Positions 30,852-40,213 of a DNA stretch of 64,000 nt are shown in pieces. The notes under the pieces are model-generated. The model did no database searches, was not told the DNA's origin, and was given only the letters and a program-made list of their open reading frames with translations. The translations under genes were made by a program, and so were the position numbers. Source of the DNA: a virus; the IMG/VR virus record IMGVR_UViG_3300009130_001695, positions 1 to 64,000 of that record. One strand, written 5' to 3'. How positions within the stretch are numbered: position 1 is the stretch's first letter; the number at the start of each line of letters is the position of its first letter.

Positions 30852-31853
30852 GTGGTTTTTAAAAAAGCAGCTACAAATTCTGGCTTAAGTGATGAAGCCA
30901 AAAAAGCTTTAGATAAGCAGAGTAAAAAAGACACCAAATATCTCAGAGGTATAGATGGCGATCCCCTCAACGAGCCAGTTCCTGAATATATTCAAACCTC
31001 AAGTGAAAAAATTGTCAAAAATGATAACAATGCTTGGATCGTCTTGGGGAGAGATCGTCCGCAAGGCCGCACGAGTGGATATGGCGGACGAGGCGATACA
31101 CAAGCCGCTTCCATCGATATTGTTGTGGGAAGAATGGGCTCCTCAGTTATAGCTTATACCGCTGATAATCAGAAAGTCTGGGCTGATCCAGATTTTAAAA
31201 AAGATGCAGCCCGCATTTATATAAGTCAAAAAACTGATATTGATGCGAATTTTAATTTGGCAGCAGGAACCATAGGCACTGCTATCGGAGTCAATGCAGA
31301 TGAGTTTGGTATAGTAGACGATCCTAATATTCCTGCACCATCTTCTTTTAATCCTGAACCGCGTTCTGGAATTGCTTTGAAAGCTGATGGGATTAGGTTA
31401 GTCGCCCGTGAAGGAATCAAGCTGGTAACAGGCGGCGAGACTTATAATTCACAAGGTGGAACTGTCCGCAGCGTAGTGGGAGTAGATGTAATCGCCGGGA
31501 ATGATGATTCTGATCTCCAACCAATGGTTAAAGGATCTAACTTGAGAGATGCTATGGTGCGCTTAATTGATCATGTAGATGGCCTGACGGGTATTGTAGA
31601 TTCACTTTTAATGATTCAATCCTCGTTCAACGAAGCAGTTACTAACCATTATCATCACTCTCCTTTTTTTGGAAAAATGACTACACTTTCTCCAACAGTG
31701 CAATCTGCCGGTTGTAAAACTATGATAGACTACCTCAGTCAAACCAAAAGATCCTGCGCTATGCTCAAGACAAACCTTAGATCTTTCCAGTTAACCTATT
31801 TAGATGAAGTAGGTGATAGGTATATAAATAGCCGACTCAACAATGTAAATTAA
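30852..31853 (+). CDS. Virion protein, baseplate spike-associated type
   Basis: A 333-residue protein with GTG start behind GAGGGGA. RGDTQAASIDIVVGRMGSS, ARIYISQKTDIDANFNL and SGIALKADGIRLVAREGIKLVTGGE give the alternating beta pattern of baseplate hub/spike proteins (gp5-like C-terminal blades) that I recall in marine myoviruses. Residues 230-333 are helical with NHYHHSPFFG. Role inferred from pattern and place. A late-type promoter lies near its 3' end. Confidence 0.62.
   Translation: MVFKKAATNSGLSDEAKKALDKQSKKDTKYLRGIDGDPLNEPVPEYIQTSSEKIVKNDNNAWIVLGRDRPQGRTSGYGGRGDTQAASIDIVVGRMGSSVIAYTADNQKVWADPDFKKDAARIYISQKTDIDANFNLAAGTIGTAIGVNADEFGIVDDPNIPAPSSFNPEPRSGIALKADGIRLVAREGIKLVTGGETYNSQGGTVRSVVGVDVIAGNDDSDLQPMVKGSNLRDAMVRLIDHVDGLTGIVDSLLMIQSSFNEAVTNHYHHSPFFGKMTTLSPTVQSAGCKTMIDYLSQTKRSCAMLKTNLRSFQLTYLDEVGDRYINSRLNNVN
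31823..31830 (+). promoter_or_regulatory. T4-type late promoter octamer
   Basis: TATAAATA, the exact T4 late -10 octamer, ends 25 bases before the ATG at 31856. It lies in the last codons of the preceding gene. The position suits transcription starting just before the long structural operon, and a gp55-like sigma lies 2 kb upstream. Chance matches occur in DNA this AT-rich, so the placing is the stronger argument. Confidence 0.5.
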
Positions 31854-31855
31854 TC

Positions 31856-34800
31856 ATGCCCATTGATACAACAAAAGATATTAAACCACTCGTAAAGATT
31901 AATTGGACAACACAGAAAGATTCCGTCTGCTTCTTTCAATCGGCGGAAGGCATTTTACCTGATCGATATTCTGTCACGATCACCACAACAGAGACTAGCA
32001 CCGATGGTAGTGATGATCGGCTTGAAACAATACAAAACGATGCAATCCCAGCAGGGTACGAAAAATTACTATCTTTCTATGAAAAGCAAGACGATCCTGT
32101 CAATACAAGAATAGGTGCTGCCTTTGCCGAGGATTGGTTTTTGTCGGAACGCCCAACCATTCCTATAAAAGTTTTAGTTTCCATCCCGGCTATTATTATT
32201 GATAAAGAATTAGAAGAGATTCCGCCGCCTGAACTATTACCGTCTCCGTCTTTTGAGATTTATCTTAACACTTTTGGACTTCAAAAGAAGTTTGATGGTG
32301 TCACAACCCTCTTTAATCATTATAACTCCTCTATCAAGAGGTTTATTGGTAAAGTCCAGGGGCTGAATATGCCCCATGAAACCACAACCTTTTCCACATT
32401 TATCGGAACCATGTCGTCTTTGATGAAGGCTAACGGTTATACTTATTCAGCATCTCGTTCGGATTTGATAGTCTTTGGTGTAGATTCTTCATATAAGTTA
32501 CTTTACGCCCAAATAAATGATGGAACCGGATTTAAAACCTTGTATAAGGGTTTTAATAAGTTCGCCAACACACCAGTTGCTAGTAACCAACGAACTGTTA
32601 ATTTTCTACGAAATCTGGAGCAGATGTATCAAATTTATTTTCAAAATGAAAATATACCAATGCAACAATTTTTTGATACATATGTCTTAAACCCACCTTC
32701 ATATGATTTGAGCGAAACTCCACCACATTCAGAACCTAAATCAGCGAAAGTCGCTAAGCCAATTAAGCAAAACAACCTAAATCCTTTCAAGACTGAACAT
32801 GAGTGGCGGAACTTCGTCGCATTATCTAACACTCCCGAACAAAGAGAGGCTCTTCAAAAAAACCTTGATAGTGCTGCCAATTTTGTAGGTGATCCAGTTC
32901 TCAATCGTTTAGATACGACTAGTAAGTGGTTAGAAACTGCGTCCTCTGTCCTTGGCACCAATCCAACAGATTACATTTCAGAAGGAATGTTTAAACAACT
33001 TCTTAACAAAATCCCACTTCAGAGTTTAATTGCAGGCGCAATGGAATGTATGGGCTTTCGAGGTTTTGAATTTTTGGATGCCGCCAAATCATTTTTAAAT
33101 CAAACAGATTCTTTTTTGGACAACGTTTCTGTTCTTTTACAAAAACAATTACCCACCATTTCTATTCCTGATAACTTTCCAGTTGTAGATTACATGAGAG
33201 ACATAGGTGCTAAAATTTTAAGCAGTGTCCTAGATGCCGTAATAGGCGTTCTAATGCAATTACTTACGGAAATTTTACGGCAATTGCTGGATATGTGTAA
33301 AGAGTGTGCCGTGGCCAATGCTGACCGCGCCGCCCGAAATGAGGCAATGAATTTTGGAGAGTTTAATATTGCAGGTACTTTATTAAGCGACTTGGCCGTA
33401 GGAACTGTAGATAATATTACTTCTACGATTTATAACAGTTCCGGTGCGGCTGAGATGGCCTCAGAAGTCATGGCCGAAACAAAACAATGGGCTAAGAACC
33501 CCTTTTTGCTTGCAAATCATATTGACGAAGATTTGGGAGAGGCTCTAGGATACGAGAAGACAAAAGAGGCAACCAAACAAAAAATACAAGAAAGGATGGA
33601 GGGCGCAAAAGATGAGTTTACAGGTTATGTAAATGCCGCTTCTTCAGTTTTAACTCCGGGAGAAGTTGGAAATCTTTTATTGGGTTGCAATGTTGGCCAA
33701 GAAGCAACAGAAGCTCTTGTCCTTCTTTTAGATGCTTATCCCAATCTTAAACAAGTGTTGTCTGCCCACGCAAGCCCTGCCGACTTAGCAGTGAAAATTA
33801 AAGAAGTCTGGGAAGATATGGGTAAATTAATAGGTACAAATAAGGTGCTACAAGGTGTTCAAACTGTTTTAGATGCCTTACCAGAATCTGCCCAATGTTT
33901 GTGTGATGAAGATGATCGAGCAATGAGAGCTAAATTGTTGAAAAACAAAGGTCTTTCTCCTCAACAAATTGATGAGCAGATTACTAAATCTAATGACAGG
34001 CGTCAGACACGATTAGAAGAATTTTCAAAATTACTTGAAAAAGGCAATCCTCTCCAAAATATAATGCCTGAGATTTATTGTACGGTGGTTTATAAGGATC
34101 CCTCGGGCAAGGTTGTTCCAAAAGAGAAAACCATGCGTAACCCCATTAACCCAGATCAAGTTCTGTCCCGAGAAACAGCAGAAATATTGATACCAGAGAT
34201 TAAACAGGGGTTGATTGAAAAGGATCACCCATCTTTTACTTTCCTTATGAATCAAGTTTTGAGTACGATTTATGATGGGTTAACAATGACATTTAGTCAA
34301 GATATAGATGGATATCTACCTAATTTGACTAAACAAACTTATACTGAGCGAGAAATCCCGCGAACTATTGTTGTGGAGGACCAGGGCGAACCCAAGCACA
34401 TCTTAAACCCTGAATGGATAAAAATTGCCAATGATCCAGGCCGCCCGGAAACATTTGGTGCCTTACCCTCAGATGCCGCAGTTCCAGGTAGAATACTCCA
34501 CACTTATCGTGAAGATGGTGATCCCACAGAAAAAATGATCATTGAAAATGCTATTGGGGGTGTTGATAACGATGATACTGAGTACATAAATAGAGATACA
34601 CGTTTAGCGTGGGGAGAACCCATTTATATCCGTGATCGTTTAATTGCTGGACAAAAAAAGGTCGCTGGGCAATCACCACCCACAGCAGAACAAGAAGCCG
34701 CTTGGGAAGCTGCCCAGAGATTACCGGGCACAGGATTAAGTCTTACTTATCACGGTCGCAAAAAGCCGGATGAGTATGTGGCAGATTCAGAAGAAGTGGG

Positions 34801-37800
34801 CTTAGACGAGCAAGGAAAAAACTCTCGATTGCGATTAGCAGAATATTCTCGTATGTTTGGCTATTCACCTATTCCAGTGATGTTACGCGAAAAAGGCCCA
34901 TCAAAATATGCACCAGGTCTTCAAGAAGCATATGCTTCAATATGTTCAAGTGAGAGGTTGTTTGATATTGCCCCCCGACATGACCGATATCAGGTTTACG
35001 GTTTTCAAGTAGATAATAATATCCTTGAACAATCTGGCATGGGAAACGATGTCCAAAAAGTCCTTGCCAATATCCCCTCATCACCAGCCACCCCAACACC
35101 GAGTGGCATATCTGGTTCCGATTATGCAAAAGGGATGGAGCTGATTGGCCAAGCTTTTTCTGCGATGGCCAATTCTACATATAATATCGACTATGTGGTG
35201 CCTTATTCTTCCTCTTTGGATATTAACTGCGGGCAACGTTGGCCTATGGAGGAATATGCCGCTACAATTCAATTAACACCTCCCACTAGCGTAGGTGGTT
35301 CGGTCTTACAACCACCATTTATTATTTATCAACAAGCAGAGTTTAAAAATCAAAAGGATTTTGTGTGCCAAACACGTCAAAATAATGGATGGTCTTATGA
35401 TAACTCGCTCAAACATATTCCCCAAGAACAAGCATTTGTAACTTGGAATCAAAAAGCATGGCAGTGGGGAGCACCCATTTATCAAAATTCCGTATCGGCT
35501 AATGGTGATTTAAGTTTCACCACGGCAGAAACTGATATTTCCGTAGGGGTGAGTGGAATCGCAGCCGCAAATTTAAATTCTTTATCAAACTTCCTTTATG
35601 ATAAGAGATACGGCAATCCTAATGGTACTTTGCACGGTGCATACGATGCTCTTTGGCGTGATTACTATTGTAGTTTTACTAGAATGATTTCAAAATCTCC
35701 TTTCTTAGAGCTGAAAAAGTTAGCTACATGTGATCTTATTCCGATGCCAAAAACAGGAGAAGATCCAATTTGTAGCAATAATACGAGCTTACTTGGCACA
35801 GAGGAGGTTAAACAGCGAGTTAGGGATGAATATGGAGTGGTACAGTGTATTGAATCTTCATTCCCCAATATTGATGGCCTCGGAACTAACAAGGATAATC
35901 CATTTGAAAAAGCCAATCTCGGCGGTGCAGTTCTTTTAACTGTGAGAACATATGTGCTAGAAGTGATGCTGCGTTCCATATTCGTTTATTATTACTTCCG
36001 TGCAGGCAGTTCGGAATCGGTTGATAGTCTTCTTGTTTCTTACATTTCCCAAATGATTAAAAAAGACGTAGAAGCTAAGAACTTTATGAGCGAGTTCCGC
36101 ACGGAAGCATTTGGGTTGTATAATCGCAACGCCGCATCTTTAACGCCACCCCGACAACAAACAAATAATTTTGATGAAGTTTTAGATTATCTTATTCGAC
36201 AACAAGTTATTGCCGTAGGTAATCGCTTATCTAGAGTGGTCGGAACAATCGGTGATACTTCATTAGATTCATATCTGCTTATAGATCAATCTAATGATGA
36301 TCCGGCATGGATTCCGGGATGGAATGTTCCGGCAACCCCCAATGATCCTAATAGAATTTTAAAAAATGATGCTCTCAATGATGGAGTAATCGGCGGTGAG
36401 GCGGTTCCTCCCGAACAAATTAAAGAATTGATTGGCGACGGTTCTCTGTCTTCCCGCACCCTGGAACTTTTCAATTGGGATGCACCAGTTTCTTACCTTA
36501 AAAATTTGCCCATTGGTATGTTATTTAGAGCGTATTTCGGTAAAAACTCAACTCAAAAAACAAATATCTGGTCCCGCGAAGCTGCCATTAGTTCTGTAGC
36601 AGATCCCGAAAGATGGCGATGGATAACCGGAGTAGAACCACGCTCCCCCAACAAGACATCGATGACGCCACCTTCAACACCAAATCGCGAAGAAAATATA
36701 TTTGAAGTGAGTGGCATTACGTTAAACAATCAATTTACTCCAGCCGGAAGAAATACACTCTTAGGATTAGACGCTCCCCCGGAAGCACCGACTCTTTATA
36801 GCTATGGAGTGTCTGACCCCGAAAAGAAAATCATGTCAATCCTTCTCAAAATGTTGGCAGCCGGGACCAGTATTCAAAATCATAATACATTAACGAGTCC
36901 CTATTCTGTTGGTGCAAATACCTGGGCTGGAAGTTTATTGAAAAGTGAAACCGAAGGGTTAAGTGGTTGGAAAACTTGGCGTTTTCATTATAATGACGTA
37001 TGGGATAGCGATGCATGGAATCGCACAGGCAGAGAACCTGCGCCTTGGGTCGTTGGTGGTCATTCCCACCCGCAGCTGTATCAGGGAATAAAAGCTCCGA
37101 CCGATTCGATGGAATTGGCGGACGGTGGAAGTAGTAAAAACAGAACATATTGGTCAACAAGTTGGTATCCAGAATATCTTGAATGGGGTTTGAGCACCAG
37201 ATCTTTCAGGGAGTCAGTCAGAGGTTATAGCCAACTGGGATGGGACTTTCACCACAATCTTGATTTTCAACGGAAGTTTCTTCGTTGGATTGACATTGGA
37301 GGAAAGTCAGTTGGTCCCTGGAAAGGTTTTGAGTTTTCTAACGGTTTAGTGGGGTGGAAATTGATAGACCCCACTTATTTGTGGTATGACAACGGACAAC
37401 CCATACTATCCGCCCGGAGCTGGTCCGATACCGTAAATCGCCCAATACCTGGCGCTGGCCCTGGTTTTCAAAGGAATCCTTTTGAAAACCACGCAGCTCT
37501 ATCAAGCCCTAATGGGCTGGTAGTGGGCGCAGGCTCACGAGATGCTGCATATTTTGGACTCCCAGGTACTGCATTCGATAGTAATGGTCAGCCAGTTAAT
37601 CCGGCACCAGACGTTAATCCTTATTCCTATCGTTTATTTCAAAGAGCAAGTAATTTATTGGCTACCGGAATGGAATACATCAGCTTGTTAGATTTGGATG
37701 TTCTCACCATTGTTCAAATGTTGAAGTGGGAACAATCGCAGTCCCCCGCAGCCACACAGTCCACTTATCAACAGTGGATCGATGAATTAGAAGAAGCCAT

Positions 37801-39781
37801 TCAAGATCTCCAAACGGTCTATGAAAAACGAAAATCAGTCTCCACTCTATTGTTAAGTAACTTAGAAAGATTCGGCCCCGCCCGACAACCGACCCCCGAG
37901 GGTGCAAATCCTGGTAAGAGTTTTGAAAATGGAAACTTTATTAAAGAATATTATTTACGCATTGAAGAACAGGATTACCAAGGAATGCCACAAACATCCA
38001 CTTCTATCCTTGCCGCAGGCAGAACTTTAGAGGGCATAGAAGAACGTCTTGCAAGACTCTATGGAGGGACAGACGACGACTATAAGATACCTATCGAGGA
38101 GGCAAAATGGGCAAATTCAAATTATGTAGATAAAGGAAGTCGCACTGAATTTATGAAAGGGGTTGTAAACTTTAAAACATTTCAGGATTATATTGATGAG
38201 AGGTTTACGAGCGATGGAACCATTCCTCCACATATTCAACAACACCTCCCTGCTGCATGTGTACCACAACCTCTCACCAAAGCCTTGATTGGGGATGTAG
38301 ACCGTTTTGCCGAGTGTGGTGAAGCGATGGCTAAAGATTTAGGGGTTAATTTAGACGCAGATAGAACAGAATTTGTATTGGGAGATTTTTTCAAAAGCCT
38401 CCACCTGGGAGTCAGAATTTCCTATGTTTCAGCCATGGAACAGTTACCCGAAGAACCTCCCGCATCACCTTCGAGTGGGGGACCAACTCAAGCTCCCACG
38501 CCTGCACTTAGTACAGGAGGAGCCAACCAAACCAGCACCGCAACGAGTGCGACCGCCACAGATTGGGCATCACTGGTGTCAAGCTTAACTCAAACAACGC
38601 CTGAAACTTCTTGCTGGCGCGACCACACTCAAGATTCAACCCTTCAACTATATGAAACCACCGCAGCGACAGGTTTTACTAATGAAGCTCCTTTTAAAAA
38701 TATTGCCCAAGGTTCATCGAATTCCGCCAAAGCTGCTTTATATCAAAAAGCCTTTTTTGTCCCCAATGGTAACAACACTTGGGCTCATGTAGTTCCGATG
38801 GTATGCTCAGAAGTAGAGATCGACCCCCTAACTCCAATGAGTCAAATTGCACAAACGGGTGATCTGTATAAAACACCAAATAATCAAGGCATTCTTGAGC
38901 CCATTAAATATTTTGATTATCAATTCCTTCAAAATTACCGAAGCGTCTTGATTCCTCAATTAATGAATTCACCCGAATATAAGTCGTTATTTAGATACCT
39001 CTTTCCAGTGGATCGTATGCTATCTCTTAATCAGATTTATGGATCGGAATATTTGCGCTCTTATAAAGGTGTTAATGAAACTTTCGACCCCACCAAGATA
39101 AGATTAAAAGATCTTTTTATCACCCTTAGCACAGCTGGCAATTACGAAGCCGCCGCCTGTGGAGCATCTAACCTTGACCTACAACTAGGGTCGTTGAATG
39201 GTATTCCATGGGAAGGTATGGCTCAACAAATAGCTATAATGATTGTAAAAACTGTAGTTCTTATATTTAAAGGGTTCGTGGAGGCGTTTGATATAAACAT
39301 CGCAGTCTCTAAAATGATTAAAGATTCCATACATTTGGTGAATCAACTGATTGCCCAAGGGCTCACCATGGCGAATACAGCCCAATCAGTGGGTGCAGCT
39401 GTTGGCGATATAGTGGACCAGGGCCTTTTTAATCCTGGAGCATGTAAAGATGATATAACACCCACGTCTCCTCCTGATGCGTGGTTTGATCCAGTGGATG
39501 AAAATTTTATTCCTGAACCACAAATAATGTGGATTTCTTTGGCACTTTTGCCAATTACATTATTGCCCATGCTCTGGCCTGGTTTACCGATTACTCCATT
39601 TGGTGTGGCATATTGGGGCATGGATTGGAAACCGGAACCAAACTGGCTGAACTCATTCCCACCGTCAGATTACTTGGACAAACTATTTAACAAGGACAGC
39701 AGTGTTGCTGCAAGTATAGCGAACTCACCGGAAGCGTGTAATATCGATAACGGGCTCCCACCACCAAGTTCCGATACTTAA
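31856..39781 (+). CDS. Giant virion structural protein (2641 residues)
   Basis: A single 7.9-kb gene starting MPIDTTKDIKPLVKINW. Residues ~380-490 are hydrophobic/amphipathic helices (IPLQSLIAGAMECMGFRGFEFLD, AVIGVLMQLLTEILRQLLDMCKECAVAN). A second hydrophobic stretch lies near 2555-2595 (SLALLPITLLPMLWPGLPITPFGVAYWG). Many Cys and aromatic residues are scattered through the middle. There is a low-complexity Pro/Ser/Thr segment near 2200 (PASPSSGGPTQAPTPALSTGG). No enzyme motif or known family is recognised. Its place immediately before gp25 and gp6 suggests a baseplate-associated role; a tape measure is less likely because long coiled-coil repeats are missing. Confidence 0.8.
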   Translation: MPIDTTKDIKPLVKINWTTQKDSVCFFQSAEGILPDRYSVTITTTETSTDGSDDRLETIQNDAIPAGYEKLLSFYEKQDDPVNTRIGAAFAEDWFLSERPTIPIKVLVSIPAIIIDKELEEIPPPELLPSPSFEIYLNTFGLQKKFDGVTTLFNHYNSSIKRFIGKVQGLNMPHETTTFSTFIGTMSSLMKANGYTYSASRSDLIVFGVDSSYKLLYAQINDGTGFKTLYKGFNKFANTPVASNQRTVNFLRNLEQMYQIYFQNENIPMQQFFDTYVLNPPSYDLSETPPHSEPKSAKVAKPIKQNNLNPFKTEHEWRNFVALSNTPEQREALQKNLDSAANFVGDPVLNRLDTTSKWLETASSVLGTNPTDYISEGMFKQLLNKIPLQSLIAGAMECMGFRGFEFLDAAKSFLNQTDSFLDNVSVLLQKQLPTISIPDNFPVVDYMRDIGAKILSSVLDAVIGVLMQLLTEILRQLLDMCKECAVANADRAARNEAMNFGEFNIAGTLLSDLAVGTVDNITSTIYNSSGAAEMASEVMAETKQWAKNPFLLANHIDEDLGEALGYEKTKEATKQKIQERMEGAKDEFTGYVNAASSVLTPGEVGNLLLGCNVGQEATEALVLLLDAYPNLKQVLSAHASPADLAVKIKEVWEDMGKLIGTNKVLQGVQTVLDALPESAQCLCDEDDRAMRAKLLKNKGLSPQQIDEQITKSNDRRQTRLEEFSKLLEKGNPLQNIMPEIYCTVVYKDPSGKVVPKEKTMRNPINPDQVLSRETAEILIPEIKQGLIEKDHPSFTFLMNQVLSTIYDGLTMTFSQDIDGYLPNLTKQTYTEREIPRTIVVEDQGEPKHILNPEWIKIANDPGRPETFGALPSDAAVPGRILHTYREDGDPTEKMIIENAIGGVDNDDTEYINRDTRLAWGEPIYIRDRLIAGQKKVAGQSPPTAEQEAAWEAAQRLPGTGLSLTYHGRKKPDEYVADSEEVGLDEQGKNSRLRLAEYSRMFGYSPIPVMLREKGPSKYAPGLQEAYASICSSERLFDIAPRHDRYQVYGFQVDNNILEQSGMGNDVQKVLANIPSSPATPTPSGISGSDYAKGMELIGQAFSAMANSTYNIDYVVPYSSSLDINCGQRWPMEEYAATIQLTPPTSVGGSVLQPPFIIYQQAEFKNQKDFVCQTRQNNGWSYDNSLKHIPQEQAFVTWNQKAWQWGAPIYQNSVSANGDLSFTTAETDISVGVSGIAAANLNSLSNFLYDKRYGNPNGTLHGAYDALWRDYYCSFTRMISKSPFLELKKLATCDLIPMPKTGEDPICSNNTSLLGTEEVKQRVRDEYGVVQCIESSFPNIDGLGTNKDNPFEKANLGGAVLLTVRTYVLEVMLRSIFVYYYFRAGSSESVDSLLVSYISQMIKKDVEAKNFMSEFRTEAFGLYNRNAASLTPPRQQTNNFDEVLDYLIRQQVIAVGNRLSRVVGTIGDTSLDSYLLIDQSNDDPAWIPGWNVPATPNDPNRILKNDALNDGVIGGEAVPPEQIKELIGDGSLSSRTLELFNWDAPVSYLKNLPIGMLFRAYFGKNSTQKTNIWSREAAISSVADPERWRWITGVEPRSPNKTSMTPPSTPNREENIFEVSGITLNNQFTPAGRNTLLGLDAPPEAPTLYSYGVSDPEKKIMSILLKMLAAGTSIQNHNTLTSPYSVGANTWAGSLLKSETEGLSGWKTWRFHYNDVWDSDAWNRTGREPAPWVVGGHSHPQLYQGIKAPTDSMELADGGSSKNRTYWSTSWYPEYLEWGLSTRSFRESVRGYSQLGWDFHHNLDFQRKFLRWIDIGGKSVGPWKGFEFSNGLVGWKLIDPTYLWYDNGQPILSARSWSDTVNRPIPGAGPGFQRNPFENHAALSSPNGLVVGAGSRDAAYFGLPGTAFDSNGQPVNPAPDVNPYSYRLFQRASNLLATGMEYISLLDLDVLTIVQMLKWEQSQSPAATQSTYQQWIDELEEAIQDLQTVYEKRKSVSTLLLSNLERFGPARQPTPEGANPGKSFENGNFIKEYYLRIEEQDYQGMPQTSTSILAAGRTLEGIEERLARLYGGTDDDYKIPIEEAKWANSNYVDKGSRTEFMKGVVNFKTFQDYIDERFTSDGTIPPHIQQHLPAACVPQPLTKALIGDVDRFAECGEAMAKDLGVNLDADRTEFVLGDFFKSLHLGVRISYVSAMEQLPEEPPASPSSGGPTQAPTPALSTGGANQTSTATSATATDWASLVSSLTQTTPETSCWRDHTQDSTLQLYETTAATGFTNEAPFKNIAQGSSNSAKAALYQKAFFVPNGNNTWAHVVPMVCSEVEIDPLTPMSQIAQTGDLYKTPNNQGILEPIKYFDYQFLQNYRSVLIPQLMNSPEYKSLFRYLFPVDRMLSLNQIYGSEYLRSYKGVNETFDPTKIRLKDLFITLSTAGNYEAAACGASNLDLQLGSLNGIPWEGMAQQIAIMIVKTVVLIFKGFVEAFDINIAVSKMIKDSIHLVNQLIAQGLTMANTAQSVGAAVGDIVDQGLFNPGACKDDITPTSPPDAWFDPVDENFIPEPQIMWISLALLPITLLPMLWPGLPITPFGVAYWGMDWKPEPNWLNSFPPSDYLDKLFNKDSSVAASIANSPEACNIDNGLPPPSSDT

Positions 39782-39797
39782 AAGAGGAGGAATTATA

Positions 39798-40187
39798 ATG
39801 TCAGGACTCACACCAAAACTTCCCCTAATTAAAGGAAATATAAATAATTATTTAATGATAACAGAGTATAAAGAACTTGTTAAACAAAATTTTAAAAACT
39901 TAATGTATACAATTCCCGGAGAACGCATAATGGATTCCGAGTTTGGCATTGGTTTAAAAAGATTTTTGTTTGAGATGGACAACCCTGGTTTGTATGGGAG
40001 AATTACGGGTAGAATAAAACAGCAAGTTAATAAATATCTTTCTTATATTACAATAGACGATGTAATTTTTAATAGTGCAGCAACTACCGAAGGTATACAT
40101 TCCAACTTTTTAAGTATCAGAGTGGAATATACAATTATACCTTTGTCTGAGATAGACAATTTAGAACTAACTTTACCCATAGACTAA
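39798..40187 (+). CDS. 25: Baseplate wedge protein, GPW/gp25 family
   Basis: A 129-residue protein with AGAGGAGG upstream. KQNFKNLMYTIPGERIMDSEFGIGLKRFLFE (residues ~29-59) is the family signature. It is a lysozyme-like fold core of the T4 baseplate wedge that contacts gp6 and gp53 and helps initiate the sheath. The following gene is gp6-like, which agrees with contractile-tail gene order. TATAAATA at 39839 lies inside this gene and is treated as chance. Confidence 0.9.
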   Translation: MSGLTPKLPLIKGNINNYLMITEYKELVKQNFKNLMYTIPGERIMDSEFGIGLKRFLFEMDNPGLYGRITGRIKQQVNKYLSYITIDDVIFNSAATTEGIHSNFLSIRVEYTIIPLSEIDNLELTLPID

Positions 40188-40213
40188 TTATTTGTTAGAG
40201 AGAGGAACTTTGA

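Noticed and set aside
39839-39846. TATAAATA inside the gp25 gene
   Set aside because: It is in codons 14-17 of gp25 and the next gene starts over 350 bases later.
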